A stretch of DNA of 64,000 bases from Mesostigma viride (taxonomy: Eukaryota; Streptophyta; Mesostigmatophyceae; Mesostigmatales; Mesostigmataceae), in assembly GCA_009746045.1 (NCBI GenBank), contig RPFO01000934.1:124001-188000 (forward strand), read 5' to 3'. Of the stretch, positions 1-24,924 are shown piece after piece. The position numbers and the translations under genes were made by a program. Position 1 is the first letter of the stretch. Each line of letters begins with the position of its first letter. Below the pieces are notes generated by a model. The model was not told where the DNA came from and did not search any database. It saw only the letters and a program-made list of their open reading frames with translations.

Positions 1-539
1 AGAAAGCAGGAAAACGCTAGATTAAGAATGTACCATAACGGGCATCTATTCGTGCCCAGGCGCACAAGAAAGGCCACCCTTTCATGGAGAGGTTGGGCGC
101 ATCGCGCAGGCCTAATGTTATCTTACCGCAAAATGACGGGAAAGGTAAAGATAACAGCGGGAATTTTTACGGCTTTGGAAACGTCATTAAACTAGCTTTC
201 CTTACGACCATCAAAACTGGCAACAATCGACAATCACACCGGCAGGCATCCATTATACTTTATTCATCCCGACAGAAATTCAGGCCGGACCCCCCCTGCC
301 GATGGCAAAGAAAAAAAGCCCGCGACATTATAGATCGCAACCATCCCACCATCAATTAGAATCAGTAGCTAATTTTCTCCAACAATTGAGCATTTTTTCT
401 GCTTTCCGCGAGCCAGATTTGTCACGTTTCGTCTAAAAGCAGTCGCCATGGCCACTTCCGCAAGGGGTGCGCGCACCGTGCACCCACTTTTCACGGTACG
501 GAGGGTACCGCGTAATTTTTTTGGCGCGGAAAATATTCG

Positions 540-648
540 CCGCGCCGAGTCCCCTTCAGTTACGTTACGGTCGGCGCCCAAACTTCGGCGTCGTAACTTA
601 ACGCAGGAACGTAACCTTTAGAATCATAACTTAACGCGGGTATGACTG
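540..648 (-). mobile_element. Tc1/mariner-like terminal inverted repeat (element reaching left of the window)
   Basis: The segment ends in GCGGGTATGACTG followed by TA. Its reverse complement begins CAGTCATACCCGCG and stays nearly identical for about 85 bp to the sequence starting at 883. CAGT-type ends beside a TA dinucleotide are what Tc1/mariner-like elements leave. The other end of this copy is outside the window or lost, and no transposase frame is seen. Confidence 0.5.
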
Positions 649-784
649 TATATAAAGCGAACTCGGTGACCGTTGGTTGCAAAATTAGGGGAGTATCCTC
701 GGTAATTAGGTAGAAAATCGTGGTACAAAATCCAGCCATTAGGGGGTACTCAGGAGATCGACGGAAGAATCCCAGATATCACAG

Positions 785-872
785 ACACAGTACGCGCGAA
801 GCGCCAAGCGAGCGAAGCGAGCTGCGCTGAAAGCGCACAGCGAGCGCAGCGAGCCGCGAGCGAAGCGAGCAC
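785..872. repeat. GCGAGCGAAGC-type short tandem repeat
   Basis: Overlapping variants of GCGAGCGAAGCGAGC repeat across this stretch, which lies between two inward-facing transposon ends. No coding role is seen. Confidence 0.6.
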
Positions 873-1881
873 CGTACTACTACAGTCATACCCGCGTTAA
901 GTTACGATTCTTAAGGTTACGTTCCCGCGTTAAGTTACGACGCCGAAGTTTGGGCGGCGACCGTAACGTAACTTAAGCTAGCCTGGTGGGTGCCACCGGT
1001 AACTTAACCCGGGTATGGCCCAACTTGAAGGCGTAAACTGGGCGTAAGGCCACTTTTGACCGCGAAAATGGACAAGTCCGGACGAAGCAACCCGCCAAAT
1101 GTCATGATGGTTTTGCAATGTGACGTTTCGGCGGCAAAGTACAACTGATCTCAACTGATAAAAATCCTTTCAGCCAGGTGCATGCAGGTTGCCCGCAATG
1201 AGGCAAGTCACATCACACTAGCTAGTGTACCGCCATGCCGAAAGCACAGAAGGGCAAACTAAGGCAAGGCAAATGAGGCCAGGGACAAAGTGTCCATGAT
1301 AATTATGGAAGGTGTTATCCACGGGTTGTCCCGTTCCCTGACAAGGACGCATACTTCGCCGTCAGCTGCAACGTTATTATTGTTGACATGCAGGCCATTG
1401 ACAGTCAGTGAAGGACGCTTCCCTCACTACTGTCCCCATTGTTTTGCCACAAGCAAATGTGAGGCCGGCTGGAAATATGGATCCGCTACCGAATCCTGTC
1501 GGTTTAGGGGTTGAAACACGGTAGTTTTGGTAAAAAACGCAGGCACGTACTGTGTGGCTACACCCGGCGTATACCTCACCGCCGGCCTTGACCAAAATAT
1601 CTAGCCTGAAAAATGGACTTTCGGCGACTTTGATGCTGCAGCTGGATCGGGCTTGACGAGAGCTGTCGATCGATTGCCGTATGGAAGTCCGTCAGAGGAT
1701 CGAGGAGGTGGCGGGCTGCTAGCCTAATTCTACCGTTAAGTTACGTACCCGCGTTAAGTTACGACGCCCTGCTGAAATTGGCGGGTATGACTGTATATAT
1801 ATGCCAACTGCACTAGAGATGGACAATTGTTACTGGACTGTCATCTCTCTAGCCATGCGACCACGTCACCACAACACACCA

Positions 1882-1915
1882 CTCCATCGGCACCGGATAT
1901 CCGGTACCGATGGAG
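1882..1915. other. 34-bp near-perfect palindrome
   Basis: CTCCATCGGCACCGGAT is followed directly by its reverse complement with one mismatch (C for T). It can form a 17-bp hairpin with no loop. The purpose is unknown. Confidence 0.7.
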
Positions 1916-1966
1916 CACTATGCTGTCGACATTCTAGCTGGCACTGAAGTGTCGATCCACTCTCGT

Positions 1967-1995
1967 CACCTCAGTACCGTACAGGTACTGAGGTG
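1967..1995. other. 12-bp perfect stem-loop followed by an A-rich tract
   Basis: CACCTCAGTACC, a 5-nt loop, then GGTACTGAGGTG, followed by GG, a run of nine A and AATAAA-like sequence. It may be a 3' processing structure of a repeat. The sequence alone does not show the role. Confidence 0.6.
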
Positions 1996-2129
1996 GGAAA
2001 AAAAAATAAAGTAAATAAACTATAATAACCGTCCCGCTCAGCCGCGGTACTGGGCAGTACACGCCGGCACGCAGGCCGGAATCCGTGTGCATGTCAGCCT
2101 AAACATCTCGGCTAACTGAGGTCAGTGGA

Positions 2130-2590
2130 GGCGAGGAGGGTGGAGGTGGAGGTGACGGTCGTGGAAAGGCGAGAGAGCTCGATCAGAAGCCAGCGTGCCT
2201 CCGGCATTGCTGCCACATGATTCTGCAGCGAGGGGAGTCATGTGCGCTGTTGGACGGCTTCCGTAAGGATGGAGCGGAGTGTGCCGGGTGCGGAGATGGA
2301 TGGAGCCCAGATCTCGCCATCAGAGCGCATGAGAAGGGAGCAGAGGATGAGGTGCTGAAGGCGGGGGCGTGGTTGGGAGTGGTCCGTCACATAGGTGAGG
2401 GGACACCAAACCACCCCATGTGCCGTTTTCGATGATGAGGCGGTCGAATCATGCTGTTGAGATGGAGGCACAGGTCGTAAAGCGAGGCGTAGTCCCCGTA
2501 GAAGATCATGCAATGCAGGGCAGTACTTACGTGGCCGGGGACATGTTGGTCCAGTCGTGATCGTCGACATTAGGAAGGACGTTAATTAAT
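2130..2590 (-). pseudogene. L1-like LINE ORF1 N-terminal fragment
   Basis: Minus-strand reading gives a segment ending in CSLLMRSDGEIWAPSIS. It closely resembles the minus-strand segment at about 60130-60490 (CSLLTRSDGEIWAPSIS). That copy continues into a helical stretch resembling the ORF1 N-terminus at 52.1 kb, so I assign both to a LINE ORF1. This copy is short, in mixed frames and surely dead. Confidence 0.5.
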
Positions 2591-2594
2591 TGAT

Positions 2595-2860
2595 TAATAA
2601 GCACGTGACTGCGTCACGTGGGTGCCAATACAGAGTAAAGGAACCTTCAACCCTATATACACAGCGAGAAGGAGGGAGGGCGCCCTAGCTTCTCTCACTG
2701 CCGCAGGTGGGCAGGCCACAGAGCGCTCTCTCCACGGCATGGTGCCGGGGCGCAACACTGTGGGTGCAATACAACCAGTGCAATACCATAGGTAGGCTGA
2801 CGCATAGCTTATGCTACAAATGTGAGGTGGGCTCAAGACGTCGGCTAATTAAGGCGCAAG
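2595..2860 (-). mobile_element. LINE 3'-end repeat (ATTGCACCCACAG family)
   Basis: The reverse complement of this stretch matches 28570-28770 along its length (ATTGCACCCACAG, GCCTGCCCA, GGGCGCCCTCCCT, TTCCTTTA, CCCACGTGA). It is more loosely related to 59320-59516 and 60870-61063. All of these copies end near TTAATTAA-type tails, here at about 2580-2600. Confidence 0.5.
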
Positions 2861-4079
2861 CTGATGGCCACAAGGTGCCAGAGCTAATTGAAGGTACTAT
2901 AACGCTGTGCGCTAATATCGTTTCAAGTGCTGTAATGCCTAAGCTATCCCATAATCGATTGCCCCCATCTAGACAACTGCTCTATCCCGGGGAAGCCCGG
3001 GGGGGCTTCCACAGTTTAATTCTTGTTGATATAGAGGTCCCCGCCCCGCCAGTACACTTGGGGCCGGAAGGACGTTGAGGCCGGTCAAGCGCGGTTCTGT
3101 CCATGTGGGCACAATTCCGCTGGGCGACTGCGTTTGGGATCAGGCGACGCCGAGGGCGAGGCTGCAGGAGCCGAGTGCACTATACTAACGCTTCAGTAGT
3201 GTCACCGCTGCCTGGGAGGCCGGGCAGAACTACAGCCGGAGCCGCAGGCGAATTTTCTTGGCTCATCACAGCCGCCAGGCTGAGTAATTGCGTAGTCGAG
3301 CGTTTGCTCGCAATAATATTGCGTTTTAGTTTGGGGAAAATATATCAGCGTGTGCGTGACTCTTAGAAAGACGAAGCGATTGTGATATTCACAGCCGAAT
3401 TTGGTGCCCAAACGTGAAAGTTATGAGCTCCGCCGTCAGCCATGGCTACCTCGTGGCTTGTGGTCTCCTTCATGTTTTTCCATACCAGCCTGATACCAGG
3501 TATCTTCTCACGATTTTTGTGAGAAAGGCGGGCCGGCTGCCGCAACACTGTACATGCCCGGGCGCCCGGCCCGCCGGGTGCAGCCAGCCCGATCGAGCCG
3601 CCACACTCAGTGCGTGAGTGCCTGTCAGTTATACTTATACCACAAACTGATGTGCCGTCACGGCACATGATCGGACGGTCATGTGCGCCCTGCATGCTAC
3701 TGATGTACCGCAGTTCGCAGGCTGCAAACTGAATGATCCGTAATTGGAATCGCAAGGTTAATTGTATTCGCACTTGTCAGGCGGGGACGTCCGTCTGCGC
3801 ACCACCAGGGGAGCTTGCGTAATTTGCCGCCTAAAGCCACATAGCTCGTCCGGACTTAATGGCCGCAAAAAGTGGCCTCCTGCGCGGCCTTAAAAATGGC
3901 CTGACACCTACAAATTGAGTGCTTGCCGCGTTAAGTTGCGGTCGCCACCCAAACTTTGGCGTCGCAACTTAACGCGGTAACGCAACCTTAAGCCACTTAA
4001 CGCGGTAATGATTGTAGTAGACGCCAATGGAAATCGTCTCAGCGTGCGTCTACTATAGTGGCTTCGCCCTTTCTTATTA

Positions 4080-4475
4080 GAACATCGTGGTTACCGTGCC
4101 GTTCAGCCGCGCGCATGGTCAGCTGGTCCGTGAGCGTCCAGGCCTCGCGGGCCCCACCATACGTGAGCACTGTGAGAACTGGAAGACCTTGAAGAGCACT
4201 CGCTTGCGGTCCTCGCCTAGGTCCGAGTGCAAGTATACGTGAATTGAGCGAGCGGCGGAAGCCTGGCTGGCCCAGGCCACTGAGGCCAGGCCGATACGGG
4301 TGTCCACATCGTCAGCCGTGTCAGGGGAGCATGATGCTCCCCTGCAGTTTGATCAGCGGTCATGGAACTGCACCTCGATCAGACCCGGCCCGCCTACTAC
4401 AGCAGCCGAGGAAGCAGCCGAGCAAGCAGCGGGCGACTGGTAACACCAATCGCCGGCCATCGCCTTGGTTTTGAC
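4080..4475 (-). pseudogene. LINE-A reverse transcriptase fragment, first half (split by a hAT insertion)
   Basis: Aligned by eye, this is homologous to 7597-7905. Shared blocks are CCTTGAAGAGCACTCGCTTGCGGTCCT and CATCGTCnGCnGTGTC (n marks differing bases; each block is under 30 bp and shown only as a landmark). The coding strand is minus and corresponds to the region just after the YADD box of a non-LTR retrotransposon. The fragment resumes at 6142 after a 1.67-kb insertion. Confidence 0.7.
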
Positions 4476-6141
4476 CAGTGTTGGGCGTAAATGGATATTA
4501 AGTCAAGTCGAGACTTAAATGTAGTAAGTCTTAAATTACACTATTTACGTCCAACAAAACAAGGACTTCAGGGCTTAATTTATGTATGAGATTTTGAAGT
4601 CGTAAATTGGACGTACACGCGAAACTTACTAAACACGTTGTAACAACAAGAAAAAATGATATGTTGTTACATCCTTTGTTTTGTGAACGTTTGGCTTTTA
4701 TTCAAGGACTTTTGGTTGGATCAGTATTGAGAAAGTTACGAGGTTTCCCAGACTAGGCGGTACTTGAAACTTGCACTTTGTCAACCGACTGTTAGAAGCC
4801 CTTATATTGGTCGTGGCCTGATCCACGTGGGGTTAGTTTGCTGGTCGGTACTACCAAGTGCTCCTTTGGGACTTTAGTGCTTACTACAGATTCAGGATCT
4901 CATGTCTGGATTCTGCCAGGCTGGTTGTGGTGTTGTTCTGTTTCGTGTGACTAGGATGGATACGAAGATCTTGTTTAGAATTCCATGATTTTGATTGGTT
5001 CTCTTCAGGCTAAGGTTGAGGCATGCAGCATTCTCGACAAGCACGTCGATATATATTATCTATCATTCTCAATGAATATATATATATTAAAAATATAATT
5101 ACTTACAGCAGAGTGAAATCACTCAAACCAAAGCAAACGCCCAGCTATAAACCTATATACAGAGCCATGTCAAAGCTCTATACTACCATAAGACCAATGG
5201 AAACGCCTAACGGGAGGAACCTAATAGCCCTGCTGCACCGCAAAATCAGCCCGCGTACGGCGGAGCATGATGTCAGCCATGGCCCGAGTCAGCGCCACCG
5301 ACAAGCGCTGACGCCAATATGACGTCCAGGTCCGCGCCGACCATGGGGCCCGCTGGCCCTCCAGGTCCAGCCGGTCCTCCCGGAGCCGGCAACACTCCTC
5401 GAAGAAGGCGGAGGTCAGGGGCCCCATGGCCCCAAACTCCTCCAGGACAAAGGGCACCACACGATGGTGCCCGACGTCGCCGTAGGCCAGGAGTATATAT
5501 ATCAAGGACGTGGGGTCGCCAGTTTTTGACACGTTGGTTTTGATCCATCATGGTATAATAAAGCTTGTCTTTGTTGTCCCTTCATAAGAGCCCTTTGATA
5601 CTAGACTACTTTCAGTTCCACAGAAGTCGTCTAGGGCACAAGCTTGTCTTTGTGTCTACAAGGGGCCATATTAATAAATCACGTCACTATGGAATTTCCA
5701 TCTCGACATTACTCCGGTATCCGTGCACAGTCTATTTCTCAAGAAAGCAACCCAGGTAAAAAGATCTTTCGTATTTCGGACTACCGATGATGTTGATGAT
5801 CATTTTTAGTCGTTACACACGTGGTGTGCGCATGCGGGAGCCGCAACGCGCTTACGCGCACGACTGGATGAAAAGCCAGGCGGCCAGATGTCCCATCTCG
5901 ACCCGTCCTGCACCGCCGGCCCGGCTGGCCTATACGTAAGTCGCCTGTAGTCGATCGTGCCCATGGCAACAGCCCACTGAGCCCAGCCACCATACAGTAC
6001 ACGCCTTTTGAGTTAAAATTGAACGTAAAAAATAAAAAACCACACGTAAATGGAAGTTTAATTTACTTCTAAGTCCGCCTATTATGCATTTAATTTACGT
6101 CTAATTTAAGTCACCCCAAAAACCATTCACGCCCAACCCTG
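4476..6141. mobile_element. hAT-like element, 1666 bp, non-autonomous
   Basis: The left end reads CAGTGTTGGGCGTAAATGG and the right end, reversed, reads CAGGGTTGGGCGTGAATGG: 19 bp with two differences. Eight-bp flanks are GTTTTGAC (4468-4475) and GTTTTCAA (6142-6149), a decayed target duplication. CAG...CTG ends with 8-bp target duplications are the hAT signature. The element cleanly splits a LINE-A fragment whose two halves match 7560-8130. No transposase is present. A LINE-B 3' end lies inside. Confidence 0.75.
5080..5495 (-). mobile_element. 5'-truncated LINE-B copy (C-terminus of its polyprotein plus 3' UTR)
   Basis: The minus strand carries an open frame to the stop at 5221 with RVVPFVLEEFGAMGPL and later TSYWRQRLSVALTRAMAD, which looks like the C-terminal end of a LINE reverse transcriptase protein. 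A short 3' UTR follows, ending with AGTGATTTCACTCTGCTGTA and an ATATTTTTAA tail. The same 3' end recurs as tiny insertions at 52054 and 58515. Flanking TATATA runs could be a target duplication but are too simple to prove it. Confidence 0.6.
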
Positions 6142-6302
6142 GTTTTCAACGCTAATCTCACGGGCTCCAGCCCCACCGCCCGAGCCTCCAAGCCCAGACA
6201 GTCCAATCAGGTCTGAATGTGCTCGGATGTTCAATGATCGAGGGTGGTATCATCCGCATAAAATTATCAGATCTGACAGGAGATAACCAGTTTCTTTGAT
6301 AA
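6142..6302 (-). pseudogene. LINE-A reverse transcriptase fragment, second half
   Basis: This continues the fragment at 4080-4475. Minus-strand sequence matches 7905-8130, including the segment over the YADD box and the end at TTTCTTTGATAAT, where both copies stop agreeing. Confidence 0.65.
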
Positions 6303-6750
6303 TAAATTAACATGACTCCGTGGGGAGATCATTTAGCACGTATTCCCTTGCTGCGTGATCGATGGCGCCAGCCTGGGCGATATGTCCTCACCTGGCGTGC
6401 CCCAGGCCACGCGCGCCAGGGCCGCCACCCGTGGACTTTTCGTGATAGACTCGGCATGGACATGTGCTACACTAGACGTGATGGGCTCACACCCGGGCAG
6501 CCTCCTGGTTTGTCTGTAATATGGAGGCAGATGGTGCGCAAGGATAGATGGCAAGTAGTGATGAAGGAGACCACCCCCAAGCCTGTGGGGGCTCCGCGTG
6601 TGACCAAGTATGGCATTCATAGCGATTCGGGCCGCGGTGCCCACACCCCTGTAACTAGGACCTAGATAGCTTACACCATCCATTCCATCCCATGTTCCCC
6701 TCCCACTGAGGACGTATGCTCACGTGCATGACGCAGTCACGTGTCTATTA
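6303..6750 (+). pseudogene. LINE-A C-terminus and 3' UTR copy
   Basis: The plus-strand frame contains GRHPWTFRDRLGMDMC and then VWRQMVRKDRWQVVMKETT-like sequence, the usual end of APE-type LINE ORF2 proteins (RG.P..TF.D.L..D ... M..DR..W). The same block recurs at 36960-37200. The downstream UTR (GGGGGCTCCGCGTGTGACC onward) recurs at 38545-38700. Confidence 0.65.
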
Positions 6751-6800
6751 ATTAATTAATTGATTAATTAATTAATTAAGTAATTAATTAATTAATCGAT
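6751..6800. repeat. (TTAA)n tail of a LINE 3' end
   Basis: TTAATTAAT-type repeats follow the LINE-A 3' UTR. Similar tails sit at 39041-39072, 54100-54145, 59500-59516 and 61051-61063, always after a LINE 3' end or its CTCCGTGACTCCCCAACGGG motif. Confidence 0.7.
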
Positions 6801-6804
6801 GGGT

Positions 6805-7125
6805 GGAGGTGAGCGAAGCCGGCCGCAAATGCTATCTAGGTATTTAGTTAGAGCTCTAGCTAACTCTAAGCCACTCTAGAAAATCCTAACTACTCTACTC
6901 AGCAAAGCGCCCCTTCCTCCTGGGGGGTGGTTCCTCCTGGGGGGGTGGGGAGATCATTTAGCACGTATTCCCTTGCGTGATGGATGGAGGTGAGCGAAGC
7001 CGCGAATGCTATCTAGGTAAGAGCTAGCTCTAGCTAACTCTAAACCAATCTCTACGCCCAAGCAAGCTGACCCAATGGGGTCACCCTCGTGAAACGTAGT
7101 CTAGAAAATCCTAACTACTCTAAGT
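6805..7125. repeat. Duplicated LINE-A terminal segment
   Basis: The block GGTGGAGGTGAGCGAAGC ... TCTAGAAAATCCTAACTACT ... CAGCAAAGCG occurs at 6805-6905 and again at 6977-7138. The inner motif GATCATTTAGCACGTATTCC occurs at 6328 and 6950. The reverse complement of the block is at about 39090-39250. These are overlapping terminal repeats of LINE-A copies in opposite orientations. Confidence 0.5.
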
Positions 7126-7129
7126 ACTC

Positions 7130-8330
7130 AGCAAAGCGTCCCTTCTGGGGGGTGGTGGTTTGCCCACAGGGGCTGGCGTGTGGGCCTGGACAAAGGTCTG
7201 CCAGACTGCCACCGGCCTCTTCTTGTTCTGCATAGCAGTCCAAGCAAGAGAGAGGGAGGAAATGCGGTGTTCAAACTGGGCTGGGACCATTAGGTCGGCC
7301 AGCAACTGCTGTGCATAGTTCATGGCAGGTTTACAAACCTTTCTGGGAATGTCCTTGGGGCCCGGCCAGGTCAGGATATGCCGCCGGCCCTGGCTGGCCA
7401 AGCCGCTGGGGGCCGGCCAGACCCAGGGCGGTGTCTACCTGACTGGTGCGAGCAAGATGTCCTACAATGCTATCCTACACTGCCTTATAATCTCGTCCGT
7501 AATGCGAGGCATACCCTTATATACAAAGACTCTAACGACCTATGCGTGGAAAACCCTTACATTCAGGACCAGTCGGAGCATCCTGTAAACCGTGCCGTCC
7601 AGCCGGGTGGCAATCTTGTCTGTGAGCGTCCATGCCTCAGCGCCATAGGTGAGCACCGTGAGGACCAGGACCTTGAAGAGCACTCGCTTGCGGTCCTAGC
7701 TTGCCCAGGTCCTTCGAGTGCCAGTAGGTGTTGAGCGAACGGAGCCTGGCCCAGGCCACATCGTCCACGTGGCCTTGGCGATGTACATCGTCGGCGGTGT
7801 CGGGGAGCATGCTCCCCAGCAGTTTGAAGCGATCACGGAGTGGGACCTCCGTCCCATCTAGCAGCTTTGGCGGGCAACTGGTAGCCCCAATCACCATCGC
7901 CTCAGTTTTGACAATAATCTCCAACCCCACCGCCCGCGCCTCCAAGCCCAGACAGTCCAGCCAGGTCTGAATGTGCTCGGGGCGCTCGATGAGGGTGGTA
8001 TCATCCGCATAAATCAGGTCGGACAGGCGGTAACCAGGGCCACCGCCGCCATGTTCGCGATCGTTAAGGATGGCCAAGCCAGGCTCGAACCCCTCAAGAG
8101 CGGTAAAGCGCGCTGACAGGCGATAACCAGTTTCTTTGATAATGGCATGATCAAATTGCACCAAAACAGATTGTTGCATGCATCTAAGACCCTGATGGTT
8201 TAAAAATGGCGAACGTAGCACTGTCCAGTTATGTGATGCCTTGGCAGCCCAATTCTGAAAGATGTGCGATGGCCCAACTGCACCGAAGGGCAATGGTGCA
8301 TGACATATAGGCACGAGATAAATCCACAAT
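7130..8330 (-). pseudogene. LINE-A reverse transcriptase copy with YADD box
   Basis: The minus strand encodes GYRLSDLIYADDTTLIERP, then VKTEAMVIG and RFKLLGSMLPDT, with a C-terminal region toward 7130 (WTLTDKIATRLDGTVYRMLR; RISSLSLAWTAMQNKKRPVA). YADD is the catalytic box of reverse transcriptase; the layout after it is that of APE-type non-LTR retrotransposons. Frameshifts and stops interrupt it, and the endonuclease is absent. Confidence 0.85.
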
Positions 8331-8639
8331 CGCCAGGCCGCGATCACAAGAAATCAAGCATTGGCAAGCATATGGTGTAGTAATGGCACACACGAACATG
8401 GTATAAGCACCAAATGTATTGCCACCAAACGCAGCAGAAACACCGCACACGCATCTAACCAGTCGAGTTTTGGCAATTATGGTGCCACCCACACAGTGCC
8501 TGCACTAGATCAAAGAAACTTAGCCAGTCCATCTTCCACCACCATCCCACGAGGCTCTGTAACCCCGCGATCATCACGAGGCATGAAATTTTAAATTACC
8601 ATCGACCAATCGATGAGATTTATTGATCACTGGCGCCTG

Positions 8640-8900
8640 CTTCTTTGCAGCGAGATGTTCACTGCACGAAAATGTCGCCGGCGCAAGCGGGCACGGTAGC
8701 GCGCGACAAACCTGCAGTCAGTGGCCAGGGAATACAGGTCCAGATGCGGGGACAAGGGTGGTGAGGACACAGTAGATACGTTCCAACAGCCAGGGATCTG
8801 TACAATCCAACCATTTTATAAAAGGGGTTAATTGGATTCACAAGGGGCACAGCCTGTGCTTTCCAATAGCCAGGGATCTGTACAAATCCAACTTTCAAAG
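8640..8900. repeat. Local two-copy duplication
   Basis: AGCCAGGGATCTGTACAA followed by ATCCAAC occurs at about 8790 and again at about 8867 with similar flanks. The surrounding 8.4-9.1 kb shows no recognisable gene. Confidence 0.5.
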
Positions 8901-9164
8901 GTTGGATAATTCAGAAAGCATGCAGTCAATAAGCAGGTACCATGCACTTAAACCGAGTGCACGCAAAGAAAAGCAATCACCCACAAGACGGCAGCGAAAA
9001 AATTATGCAACCATGTCAGCAGGGTGATTGTTGAGCTGACATGATGGCGTGTATGTGTGTGCGTGTGTGTGCTCACTTCTGTGTGCAATCATGCCAGCCA
9101 GGTGACCAATCTTCCGGGATACTTCTTTATGGCATGGTTTACCACGGCACGGTGATACCTCAAT

Positions 9165-9345
9165 GCACCCGTTCCCCATCAGCAGGCTTACTTTTACTCT
9201 GGTCCTAATCATTATGGAGCGATTAGTGATGCACCCGTTCCCCATCAGCGGGCTTACTTTTGCTCTGGTCCTAATCATTATGGAGCGATTAGTGATGCAC
9301 TCGTTCCCCAGCAGTGGGCTTACTGTTACTATCAAATAGACAGTC
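9165..9345. repeat. 66-bp tandem repeat, about 2.7 copies
   Basis: Units begin at about 9165, 9231 and 9297, each with CGTTCCCCATCAGC, GGCTTACTTTTnCTCTGG and CATTATGGAGCGATTAGTGA. A diverged relative lies at about 9480-9530. From 9345 to 10179 I see no gene. Confidence 0.75.
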
Positions 9346-10179
9346 AGCGCAGACCAGAAATCTGGAAGAATCCGGACCATGGTAGCTCGAGCATGCACTT
9401 AGGTATCTTATCCGCGTTTGTCAAGTCGCTCAGGATGGGAAATGAATGGAGGTGGATATGTGTAGCCGTGGACATTAGCAATGACTGCGGGCTTACAGTT
9501 ATTATGGTCCTATTCTTTATGCAGCGATATGAGAAAGCAACAGCTTACTTACTCTTTGTTGTGTACGGCTTACGAATCAACAAGGCGTAAATTACAACTG
9601 TACGATGGAATTAATAACATTCATGCGCGTGCATGAGTAAGGAATAACACGTGCTGACAGTTACGCATAACTGTCTCGTTGATATGTAACTTGATGTGAT
9701 TATATAAAATGGTGAAAGATTCTACCAAGACGACAAACTACGTTTGGCTATTCACCTTCAGCAAAGCAGGAAAGCCGTCGATAACCGTCATACGATTTCC
9801 GTATAAACGTCACACTTGCGTCACAAACTTCCTACGACATACATTAGCTTTGAACTATTCCTAGTAATCCTAGTTCTTAAGCCCAAGCCCACTAGAACTT
9901 GCCACACAAAATGCTTTCGTCACAAAATTTGGCCACCGCCAAGTGGTGACCGTCAAGTCAATAACATATGACGCCGGATTCTCAGCAATGTCGTACATTC
10001 CGTACTAGAGCCCAAAACCAGTGGTGCGTGGCTGAACAAGGGCAGCTCACCCACAAATTCCCATATTTAAACTATGACTTGTCTAACGCCTGCCATCCGC
10101 GCAACCGGCTGGACTTAAAGCTGGTGACAGTCCCAGCCGCATGCGGCGGTCTTTCTCATACCACTACACTAAACTATTT

Positions 10180-24922
<14,743 letters not shown>

Positions 24923-24924
24923 GG

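Larger units (their letters stand above)
883..4014. mobile_element. Candidate 3.1-kb element with long inverted repeats and TA flanks
   Basis: The left end (883-about 1090) begins CAGTCATACCCGCG after TA. The right end (about 3820-4014), read in reverse, begins CAATCATTACCGCG after TA. The two ends stay similar for roughly 200 bp, including the shared inner motif AAGTCCGGACGA. This suggests a long-TIR Tc1/mariner-like element. A further right-type end at about 1735-1793 (also followed by TA) means a shorter 911-bp element could be nested here. The interior holds LINE debris and no transposase that I recognise. Confidence 0.45.
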
